DNA of 21,997 nt from Oscillospiraceae bacterium (GTDB lineage Bacteria; Bacillota; Clostridia; Oscillospirales; Ruminococcaceae). The stretch covers positions 1 through 21,997 of the forward strand of contig CAAGCE010000137.1 in NCBI GenBank assembly GCA_900768245.1, written 5' to 3'. Below the pieces are notes generated by a model. The model worked only from the letters and a program-made list of their open reading frames with translations, did not search any database and was not told the origin of the DNA. The position numbers were made by a program, and so were the translations under genes. Of this stretch, positions 15,939 to 21,997 are shown one piece after another (the stretch's first letter is position 1; each line of letters starts with the position of its first letter).

Positions 15939-16544
15939 TTACAATTCATCCGCCTTAAATGAAGTATACCCTTCATAATAATAACTGTTATCGATACCTT
16001 TCATATAGATCTCACGGTCATTTATTTTATCGGTAAGAGCAGCTTTCAGTACAGCCTTTATTTCTGTATCACGGATAGGACTTCTTTCCATAGCGAGCAG
16101 GTAATCTTCTTTATCTACTTTGCTCCAGTCAACTACCATTCCAAGCTCTGTTTTGAAAATAAGGTCAAGCCATATTCTGCCGCTTCTGCCATTGCCTTCT
16201 CTGAATGGATGGGCAATGTTCATTTCAACATACTTTTCAATTATTTTGTCAAATGTATTCTGCGGCATTTTATCAATATTGGCAAGTGCGGCATCAAGAT
16301 ACATGACAGGTGCAAAGCGAAAATTGCCTTTTGCAATGTTTACGGTTCTTACTTTTCCGGCAAAATCATAAATGTCCTCAAAAAGGTATTTGTGTATTGA
16401 TTTAAGAGCATCAAAACTGCCTGCTTTCAGCGTATCAAGTATTCCGTTTTCAAATAGTTCAGCAGCTTTTTTTTTACTTATGCGCTCTTCTTCTCTGGCA
16501 AGCTGAGCTGAATCGGTTATGCCTAATTTATTTTCAAGTGCCAA
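15939..16544 (-). CDS. fic: Fic domain protein, class III (C-terminal self-inhibition)
   Basis: A 201-residue Fic protein. The active-site loop HPFREGNGRSGR (residues 112-123) matches HxFx(D/E)GNGRxxR in full, so AMP-transferase (or related) activity is expected. FRFAP (76-79) is the usual substrate-side flap region. Near the C-terminus NSYYYEGY contains S-x-x-x-E-G (Ser187, Glu191, Gly192), the inhibitory helix motif; its C-terminal place and the protein length fit class III Fic enzymes such as that of Neisseria meningitidis. That would explain why no antitoxin gene is beside it. The start is TTG 16544 with AGGGCGGTG upstream; a stop codon precedes it in frame. It has its own promoter and lies just downstream of csm6. 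Confidence 0.93.
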   Translation of the reverse strand: MALENKLGITDSAQLAREEERISKKKAAELFENGILDTLKAGSFDALKSIHKYLFEDIYDFAGKVRTVNIAKGNFRFAPVMYLDAALANIDKMPQNTFDKIIEKYVEMNIAHPFREGNGRSGRIWLDLIFKTELGMVVDWSKVDKEDYLLAMERSPIRDTEIKAVLKAALTDKINDREIYMKGIDNSYYYEGYTSFKADEL

Positions 16545-16587
16545 GCTTCACACCGCCCTTATATCATCCGGTAATTGTTATACATTT

Positions 16588-16616
16588 ATTATATCACAAA
16601 GCAGATATATATTCAA
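16588..16616 (-). promoter_or_regulatory. Promoter of fic
   Basis: On the minus strand TTGAAT (16616-16611), a 17-nt spacer and TATAAT (16593-16588), about 44 nt before the fic start. It suggests that fic is transcribed on its own and not only by read-through from csm6. Confidence 0.75.
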
Positions 16617-16659
16617 TATATTTCCGCATTAAACTTGTATGATGACGGGCGGAATATGA

Positions 16660-17979
16660 TCACTTTTGTGGGATTTCTTGTTTTTCAATAAAGCTGCAAA
16701 TAAAATCATTCATTTTATCATAAGCATCCGCATCGACTTTTATTCTGCAGTAATGATACATTGCAAAAATCATATCCAGTATTTCTTTAGCTTTAAAGCC
16801 TGTTTTGTCAAATATCATCTTATCGGTAACAGGGATAATTGTGTGAGCAGCAAGGTTGCGGGCATTCTTTTCTGATTTTATCAGATTAGAGGCACAGGCA
16901 GCAGCTTTATGGTCAGATGATAACTCAGCTATAAGCTTTTCAAGAGCATTTGAGTATATAGGACTTTTGTCTGTCAGATGTCCTTGGTAGCATTTATCGA
17001 GAATTATTAAAGCCTCAGTACCAGCCATTTTATCTCTGCTCCATACACGCCCGTTTTTCTTGTCGGCAATTGTATAATCATCAAGATCTATGCCGCAGTT
17101 TGCTTTAAGATATATCTCAAGAAGCTTTACCGAAACAGGCGTTATTGCTCTGAGAAAATCTGCATATTCTTCTTTGATAACTTTTATTTTCAACAAAAGC
17201 AGATATTCAGTAAGTTCTTCATTTTCTGTATTCATAGGTGGAGTAGAAATAAATCCATGTTTTCTGAAAACGGTGTGTGTCTTGGAATATTCAAGCTTTA
17301 GTCTTGAGCAGGCAGCGGATACCATTTCCTTGAACTCTCCCGAGAACAGACCTGAAGCACTGCAAAGATCATATGCTGCTGTGTAATTATAAGAACGTAT
17401 CATTTTAATAACCGTCTGTTTTTGAAATTCACCAAGCAGGTTTTTAGTTACAGAAGCAAGACAGCGGTTATCATCAGTGTCATTGCTTTCATTCAATTCC
17501 CAGTGTTCTTCAGGAGAAAGGGAAGATTCCTCATCAATTCTTGGGTTGCTTGATTTTTGCGGAGTTGATACCTGAACCGGCAGACACGGAAAATCAAGCG
17601 TCAGCGACAATATCTGAAGTGAGCTTTTCATTGCCGGAGTACCGGATGAAACATTCAAAATGATCTCAGAATCGGGGTATTCTGTGTGTATGTCATTAAG
17701 CAGACTGCGGAATTCATCAATAAAGAAATCAAATATCTGTACATCTTCAAGCTCAGATCGTTCAATGATCTTTACATCAAAGTTCTTACCGATAAGCTCC
17801 GAAAGATATTTTAATGATAGAATATATCTGTTATCTTTTTTATGATAATTGAGTACCTCTTTTGACATATAAAGATATATCATATCAGGCTTATAATGTC
17901 TTGTTATGTTGAGCAATGCACCGTCTTTAAAGAATCTGATCGGATCTGTCATACCAATAGGCGAAAAAAGAATTTTCAT
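16660..17979 (-). CDS. csm6: Csm6, CARF-HEPN ribonuclease of type III-A CRISPR
   Basis: A 439-residue protein. The N-terminal CARF domain starts MKILFSPIGMTDPIRFFKDG and has the ligand-binding motif LNVSSGTPAMKSS (about residues 109-120), as expected for a cyclic oligoadenylate sensor. The C-terminal HEPN domain carries RNLAAH (Arg374, His379), the R-x4-H RNase motif. When Cas10 makes cyclic oligoadenylate, Csm6 degrades RNA non-specifically. Both key sites are present, so the effector looks intact even though other parts of the locus are broken. ATG 17979 has GGAGA 7 nt upstream; an 18-codon in-frame extension upstream is not supported. The gene lies downstream of the array and the cas1 remnant in the same direction. 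Confidence 0.93.
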   Translation of the reverse strand: MKILFSPIGMTDPIRFFKDGALLNITRHYKPDMIYLYMSKEVLNYHKKDNRYILSLKYLSELIGKNFDVKIIERSELEDVQIFDFFIDEFRSLLNDIHTEYPDSEIILNVSSGTPAMKSSLQILSLTLDFPCLPVQVSTPQKSSNPRIDEESSLSPEEHWELNESNDTDDNRCLASVTKNLLGEFQKQTVIKMIRSYNYTAAYDLCSASGLFSGEFKEMVSAACSRLKLEYSKTHTVFRKHGFISTPPMNTENEELTEYLLLLKIKVIKEEYADFLRAITPVSVKLLEIYLKANCGIDLDDYTIADKKNGRVWSRDKMAGTEALIILDKCYQGHLTDKSPIYSNALEKLIAELSSDHKAAACASNLIKSEKNARNLAAHTIIPVTDKMIFDKTGFKAKEILDMIFAMYHYCRIKVDADAYDKMNDFICSFIEKQEIPQK

Positions 17980-18007
17980 AGCAATTTCTCCTGCCTTAAA
18001 TAAAAAT

Positions 18008-18167
18008 TTATTCAACTGTTTCCGATTCGGCAATTTTCTTTTTGCTGTTATTTATCTGAAACAGTTCATTTTTTATATCTGTAATTTTTCCACGTTCGTA
18101 ACGTCTGAGGATAACCGCCGTTTACAGTCATTACAGCACCATCTTCCGTTATATACAAATAACTCAC
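18008..18167 (-). pseudogene. cas1: Remnant of cas1 (N-terminal fragment, then frame break)
   Basis: On the minus strand, GTG 18167 with AGGAGG 7 nt upstream begins MSYLYITEDGAVMTVNGG, which is the typical start of a Cas1 protein. After 18 residues the similarity stops and the frame ends at TGA 18066-18068. A second frame overlapping the end continues from about 18118 to TAA at 18008 as LRRYERGKITDIKNELFQIN and NSKKKIAESETVE. The second part looks like real coding sequence; I cannot name its parent gene. The most likely history is an internal deletion that joined the cas1 start to the tail of another gene. Cas1 is the integrase for new spacers, so adaptation is lost from this locus unless supplied elsewhere. 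Confidence 0.65.
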
Positions 18168-18229
18168 AGCTAAACCTCCTTACATATGATCAGAAATTAA
18201 AAGTTGAAATACACAATTAAATTATGCAT

Positions 18230-19057
18230 CAGCCCGTCCCCTTGCGGGGAAAAGTAAAAAAATAAAAGTTGATTTTACTCATCAAAAAGAGAAGATCAAT
18301 AACCGTCCCCTGACGGGGAAGAAATAAAATAAATCCTTTACGCATTGCAGAACGAAATACAAGACACAAGCAGTTTCCGTCCCCTGACGGGGAAGAAATA
18401 AAATAAATTGTACAAAAATCATTGATATTTCAAAGCATAATACCAGTTTCCGTCCCCTGACGGGGAAGAAATAAAATAAATTCTGGACAGCGAAAACACT
18501 AAGCAGGCAGTAGAAGCTGTTTCCGTCCCCTAACGGGGAAGAAATAAAATAAATAACTTAGACATCAGCTTTTCGGGTGGGATTTATAGTTTCCGTCCCC
18601 TGACGGGGAAGAAATAAAATAAATAAATTACAAAAGTGCAGACTCAGACCCTGACTTGCATGTTTCCGTCCCCTGACGGGGAAGAAATAAAATAAATTTA
18701 ACAAGACCGTTAACTAATGACGATAAAGCGTATATGTTTCCGTCCCCTGACGGGGAAGAAATAAAATAAATCGTACATTTCTTCAACATCGATGGTGGTC
18801 TTATGACGTTTCCGTCCCCTGACGGGGAAGAAATAAAATAAATCAGTCGGTAATCTTCCGAGCGGCAAGCAGTAAGGACAAGTTTCCGTCCCCTGACGGG
18901 GAAGAAATAAAATAAATAGGCAAAGGAAACACCAACAGCGGCAGCCGATGACCGTTTCCGTCCCCTGACGGGGAAGAGATAAAATAAATTATGAAAGTTA
19001 CAGTAAGAAAAGCAAACACAAGTTTCCGTCCCCTGACGGGGAAGAAATAAAATAAAT
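18230..19057 (-). CRISPR. Type III-A CRISPR array, 11 repeats plus one decayed repeat, read on the minus strand
   Basis: The 36-bp repeat on the plus strand begins GTTTCCGTCCCCTGACGGGG and ends AAATAAAATAAAT. Copies start at 18299, 18373, 18446, 18519, 18589, 18662, 18736, 18808, 18882, 18954 and 19022; a decayed copy starts at 18230. Spacers are 32 to 38 bp. On the minus strand each repeat ends in ACGGAAAC, the 8-nt 5' handle known for type III-A crRNAs, preceded by the CCCCGTCAGGGG hairpin. Variants: 18299 has lost the GTTT start, 18519 has TAAC in the loop, and 18954 has GAGAT. Decay is at the low-coordinate end, which marks the old, leader-distal end. The array lies between csm5 and csm6 on their strand. 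Confidence 0.97.
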
Positions 19058-19221
19058 CCTGTCCCACAGAACCACGCAGCTATGAGGCTGAAATCAGGTT
19101 TTGCGGGGGAAAATCAAGAATCGGCATTTCATGTATTGCGAAAAAGAAAAAATGCCGTCAAATGGCTTGCCTGCGTTATCGGGGTAAAATATATCCCGAT
19201 AACGCATTACCGGCCTGATTT
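19058..19221 (-). ncRNA. CRISPR leader with nested hairpins (possible structured RNA)
   Basis: About 164 nt from the predicted start site to the first repeat. On the minus strand AAATCAGG (19221-19214) pairs with CCTGATTT (19098-19091). Inside lie a 12-bp stem TGCGTTATCGGG/CCCGATAACGCA (19206-19195 with 19183-19172) and an 8-bp stem CGGCATTT/AAATGCCG (19157-19150 with 19129-19122). Together they make a three-way junction. None of the stems is followed by a T-run, so they are not terminators. Seen by eye; no energy or conservation was computed. Confidence 0.5.
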
Positions 19222-19227
19222 AATACA

Positions 19228-19256
19228 ATTATAACACAATTATCATCTTATGTCAA
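19228..19256 (-). promoter_or_regulatory. Consensus promoter of the CRISPR array, inside the csm5 3' end
   Basis: On the minus strand TTGACA (19256-19251), a 17-nt spacer and TATAAT (19233-19228): a perfect consensus housekeeping promoter. Its -35 box uses the last codons of csm5 (the stop is at 19243-19245). The start would be near 19221, exactly at the outer leader stem. Confidence 0.85.
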
Positions 19257-20376
19257 TTGAACATAATCCTATATCATAAAGAGAGTTTTTGTATTTCGTA
19301 CACTTTCTCATACGAGGTGAGATATGATATTGCGGATAATCCCTTTCGTGATGATGTTTTGGGTTTGCTGTTATTTTTAAAATATTTGCTGTCGCTTTTA
19401 TTGCACTGTCCTTTGATTTATAAAGCGGGTAAATGCTTGTTTTTGTGCCGAAGCCGCAGCCTCCGCCGATATAGATAAAATGCCCGTTTCCCTTGGGTTC
19501 AAAATCGGTGTTTCTGAATGAGCTGAGGAATGTGCGGCGATATATTTCATATGCTTTGTCAATACAGTTTAGTATTTTCTCTTTGTCATACGGAAACATT
19601 TTTTTATCTATTTCAAGCTTAAAAACTATTTCTGTTCCGGGTTTCAGACATTCACGTCTTATTGGCATATATTTTGTTTTTCCGTCAGATGTAATATCTA
19701 TTTTTTGGCAAAGTGTGAGAGCAGATGGGTCGATAGGCTCGCTGTCACTTATCCTTAACCCTGCAAAACAGTCGTTTGAAGCAGAATTAGGATTTTTTTC
19801 ATCTCTTTTTAAAGTATAGAAAAGCTCCTTGGAAAGTGCTTTTTCCTCTCTTGAAAGATATGATCTTGGATTTCTGCCGTCTTCCGCACGGCTTATTGCT
19901 GAGGCAGTACGTTCGGCAACGACAGTGTTACCCGCACAAAGAGCGTTTTGTATGACCGTTCGCAGCGCACCCTTCATACTGCTGCCGGGAATATATGGCA
20001 TACCGTACGGATCTTTTATAAATTCCATAATGTTGTCGCTTCCGCCGCCCTTGCTTCTGCTGCCGCCGACGTTAACAATATCATTCATATCAAGTGAATA
20101 TGCCGCCCAGCTCTTGTATTCGGCAGGTGATATGCCTATTTGATTAATGAACATCGAAAAGTTTTTCTGCATAGGGTCCATAAGATATTTTTCATATTCA
20201 TTAAGGAGATTTTTCTTTTTGAGGGCATTGAACATTTTTACGTCATTCAGAATATATATCTTTTTTTCCTGCGGAACGTATATGCAATCCTTTTTTGATA
20301 TTTCCTTTCCGCTGTGAATATGTACCGGACCTATTGTTTTAAGCTTTATTCTGCAGTAAAGCATATCATCATTCAT
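19243..20376 (-). CDS. csm5: Csm5, RAMP subunit of the type III-A Csm complex
   Basis: A 377-residue Cas7-like RAMP protein. Seen: KTIGPVHIHSGKEI at the N-terminus, PYIPGSSMKGALRT (residues 127-140), the RNA-binding signature shared with Csm3, and the Gly-rich YIGGGCGFGTKT near 302-313. Csm5 caps the 3' end of the crRNA and is needed for its maturation. Start codon ATG 20376 overlaps the end of csm4 by 8 nt, which implies translational coupling. The length is normal. The gene end contains the -35 box of the CRISPR promoter. Confidence 0.94.
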   Translation of the reverse strand: MNDDMLYCRIKLKTIGPVHIHSGKEISKKDCIYVPQEKKIYILNDVKMFNALKKKNLLNEYEKYLMDPMQKNFSMFINQIGISPAEYKSWAAYSLDMNDIVNVGGSRSKGGGSDNIMEFIKDPYGMPYIPGSSMKGALRTVIQNALCAGNTVVAERTASAISRAEDGRNPRSYLSREEKALSKELFYTLKRDEKNPNSASNDCFAGLRISDSEPIDPSALTLCQKIDITSDGKTKYMPIRRECLKPGTEIVFKLEIDKKMFPYDKEKILNCIDKAYEIYRRTFLSSFRNTDFEPKGNGHFIYIGGGCGFGTKTSIYPLYKSKDSAIKATANILKITANPKHHHERDYPQYHISPRMRKCTKYKNSLYDIGLCSIDIR

Positions 20377-21304
20377 TTATATCCACTCCCATCATAAGCG
20401 GTTTTGCGTATCTGTAAACAGGGTGATTTCCACCCTCTGACAGATCAAATATGTGACCGTCAAATTTATGTGAAAAACAAGAACCTGCTTTGAAGCAGTA
20501 AAGCTCTTTTTTCTTTCTGAAAGTGTCGGCATATGTCTGCGAACTGATAAATCCGCTTCTTTTTATAAGCATATATTCTGCTCCGTCAAGAGCCTTTTCA
20601 AGCTCATTATCCTTTGCCATAGCAACAGAGAGCGAGATATAGCGTTCAAAGCTGCCATTGAGCCGTTCAAGCATATATTGCGGTACTTCATATGAAGCGG
20701 CAATAAATTTTCCAAGCCCCGATGAGATCTTTCCGCCTATTCCGCTGTATCCGAGAGAATACATAAGGTCATCAAAAGCATAGAATATATCATCATTTTC
20801 AAATCCCGCAATAAAATAAAGTCCGCAGTTTTTATTAAAGGAAAATGTTCCGACACGGTAGGGGAGAGCGTCACCGTCTTCAGTTCTGACAGCCGCAGAT
20901 GTTTTAAGGTCGGACATTCCGAGCTTGTCAAGCTTTTCATTTTCAGCCTTAGGGTCAAGTCTGCCCGAAATATATGTATCTATCTTGTCGGCAGGTATGT
21001 AATCCAGCTTTTTAAAAGCTTTTTTTACAGTTGAGCTGCTTTCGGTATCTCTGTTTATGTGCATTATAGGCTTGGGAATGTAGTATGTATCATCTATATA
21101 TGGCATACCATCAGAGAAGATCAGCTTTCCGTCTGCTGCGGCATTGTATAAGCTGTTCAACTCATCTTGGCTTTTATTCAACGCTTCAATGCATAGTGCG
21201 GAAAACAGCCTGTCTGCCGCAAATGTGTTTCCGCTGTCATTTAAGCTGCCGTTGCCGAAATGTACAGCAGTTTTAAAATCCAGTTTATAAAGCTTATATT
21301 TCAT
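20369..21304 (-). CDS. csm4: Csm4, crRNA 5'-handle binding subunit of the Csm complex
   Basis: A 311-residue Cas5-group RAMP protein. Seen: YKLDFKTAVHFGNG at the N-terminus, FAADRLFSALCIEAL (28-42), typical of Csm4, and the Gly-rich loop GYSGIGGKISSGLGKF (185-200). Csm4 binds the ACGGAAAC handle of the crRNA and joins Cas10 to the backbone. The ATG at 21304 overlaps the end of csm3 by 11 nt. It looks full length and intact. Confidence 0.93.
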   Translation of the reverse strand: MKYKLYKLDFKTAVHFGNGSLNDSGNTFAADRLFSALCIEALNKSQDELNSLYNAAADGKLIFSDGMPYIDDTYYIPKPIMHINRDTESSSTVKKAFKKLDYIPADKIDTYISGRLDPKAENEKLDKLGMSDLKTSAAVRTEDGDALPYRVGTFSFNKNCGLYFIAGFENDDIFYAFDDLMYSLGYSGIGGKISSGLGKFIAASYEVPQYMLERLNGSFERYISLSVAMAKDNELEKALDGAEYMLIKRSGFISSQTYADTFRKKKELYCFKAGSCFSHKFDGHIFDLSEGGNHPVYRYAKPLMMGVDINE

Positions 21305-21881
21305 TGCTTACACCCTTCAATATATCATTGATATTGTCCTCAAGTGCCTCATTTTCATCGCCTATAACTATCTGCGCATTAAGGTCATTGAATTTTACCT
21401 TGCCATAGCCTCTTGAACCGTGACCGCCGATGTAATCATACTGCAGAAGCTTCATACCCTCGGCAAGCAGCTTTATATCGCTTTCAATATCAGCGTCATC
21501 ATCAGCAGTATAGATTATCTCAACACCGAATTTGCTTTGTCTTATAACACGTTCTATCTGACGTGGATTGGCAATTGATGTAAGTCTTTTTATGGTGTTT
21601 TCATATTTGATTTCGGTAGGGTCATTAAGTCCTGATTTCTTTATTTCATCATAATTTGTAAGGTACATATCCGAGAAGATAAGTCTGCTCTGTTTTTTCA
21701 TACCGCCGAAGAGAGCGACGATTTCCGGAGCATCATCGTCAGGCGTATTTGTCATGACGGTATTGAATCTTCTTGCCAGGAGCGAACGCATTTTTCCTTT
21801 AAGAGTGCTTCCCGGTATCATTGGAAGATTGGTTATCTTGTCACGGATAACAGGTGAGTCAACAGCACCTATTGCTGAAAA
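21294..21881 (-). pseudogene. csm3: csm3 with its 5' end cut off by an insertion
   Basis: The frame reads FSAIGAVDSPVIRDKITNLP, then MIPGSTLKGKMRSLLARRF, and ends with GGHGSRGYGKVKF and GVSNEI; this is Csm3, the backbone subunit and target-RNA nuclease. Csm3 normally has about 25 more residues before FSAIG. Instead, at 21881/21882 the sequence changes to unrelated repeats, and a TGA follows in frame (21885-21887). The catalytic Asp of AVDSP (codon 21858-21860) is still encoded, but the only in-frame ATG (21821) lies after it, so a protein started there (175 residues) would lack the cleavage residue. It may be non-functional, or this may be an assembly junction at the window edge. Confidence 0.85.
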
Positions 21882-21920
21882 TGGTCAAATGCAAAAGTAA
21901 GTGCAACAAGCAGCCCAAAA

Positions 21921-21943
21921 AGTTGCAGTAACCTTTGCAAAAG
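21921..21943 (+). repeat. Terminal direct repeat, copy A
   Basis: AGTTGCAGTAA, four bases, then TGCAAAAG (23 bp). Copy B with the same layout is at 21965-21987, 44 bp away. Likely a transposase-binding site of the inserted element. Confidence 0.75.
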
Positions 21944-21964
21944 TGCCTAAAAATGAACAAGTTC

Positions 21965-21987
21965 AGTTGCAGTAAGTTATGCAAAAG
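21965..21987 (+). repeat. Terminal direct repeat, copy B
   Basis: AGTTGCAGTAA, GTTA, then TGCAAAAG; 19 fixed positions are shared with copy A. A third, partial copy (TGCAAAAG) is at the tip of the element, 21890-21897. Confidence 0.75.
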
Positions 21988-21997
21988 ACAGCAGGAT

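Larger units (their letters stand above)
21882..21997 (+). mobile_element. End of an inserted element, possibly IS21-like
   Basis: The sequence replacing the csm3 start begins TGGTCAAATGCAAAAGTAAG on the plus strand. It has no gene in the window but shows evenly spaced repeats: TGCAAAAG at 21890, 21936 and 21980. A terminal TG and several internal copies of a transposase-binding repeat are what IS21-family ends look like. No transposase gene is visible, so the family is a guess. The element continues past the window. Confidence 0.55.

Noticed and set aside
16622..16654. Inverted repeat TTCCGC/GCGGAA between csm6 and fic, as a terminator
   Set aside because: Only 6 bp, a long loop and no T-run on the minus strand.
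16545..16659. A small VbhA-like antitoxin gene upstream of fic
   Set aside because: There is no open frame with a ribosome binding site in this gap, and the Fic protein carries its own inhibitory motif.
18843..19067. A 74-codon open frame on the minus strand with repeated protein blocks
   Set aside because: It is made of CRISPR repeats and spacers; the repeated protein blocks only reflect the DNA repeat.
19172..19206. 12-bp hairpin after csm5 as the csm operon terminator
   Set aside because: No T-run follows it on the minus strand, and it lies within the leader transcribed from the array promoter.

Overview
The window looks like chromosome of a low-GC Gram-positive anaerobe of the Clostridia, most likely a Ruminococcus-like member of the Oscillospiraceae. 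The reasons are strong AGGAGG-type ribosome binding sites, a small clostridial 2[4Fe-4S] ferredoxin, Fe-S type PurF, and many TTGnnn-N17-TATAAT promoters. The genus is an inference from protein style, not from a search.

Region 1 (1-10973) holds a ferredoxin gene on the minus strand and then a long plus-strand de novo purine biosynthesis operon: purE, purC, a PurF-like paralog, purF, purM, purN, a PurO-type IMP cyclohydrolase, a stand-alone AICAR transformylase, a lipoprotein gene and purD. A promoter at 492-520 drives a leader of about 270 nt. This leader carries a 48-codon ORF whose stop lies inside the first arm of an intrinsic terminator just before purE. An upstream segment can pair with the terminator's 3' arm, so this is a candidate attenuator. 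The PurF paralog has lost the N-terminal nucleophilic cysteine and other glutaminase residues but keeps its PRPP-binding and Fe-S cysteine motifs. The last two steps to IMP are done by two separate proteins rather than bifunctional PurH. A 20-bp hairpin ends the operon.

Region 2 (10972-13193) is mobile-element cargo: a large serine recombinase on the minus strand, a small overlapping downstream frame that lacks a normal start codon, an AT-rich gap, and a 54-residue protein of a type seen near such recombinases.

Region 3 (13145-16616) has a UvrD/HelD-like helicase with an apparent PD-(D/E)xK-like insertion and a C-terminal zinc finger. It converges on a Fic protein that carries its own C-terminal inhibitory motif (class III).

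Region 4 (16660-21997, minus strand) is a damaged type III-A CRISPR-Cas locus. In transcription order it holds csm3 (5' end interrupted by what looks like the end of an IS21-like element), csm4, csm5, a leader with a consensus promoter inside the csm5 3' end and an apparent three-stem fold, a CRISPR array of 11 good repeats plus one decayed repeat, a remnant of cas1, csm6, and then fic. The crRNA 5' handle ACGGAAAC, the decay of repeats at the low-coordinate end, and the promoter all agree that the array is read from the minus strand. Cas10, csm2, cas6, cas2 and an intact cas1 are not in the window.

The points I would look at first are the pur leader attenuator, the Cys-less PurF paralog, the structured CRISPR leader, the cas1 remnant and the insertion into csm3.
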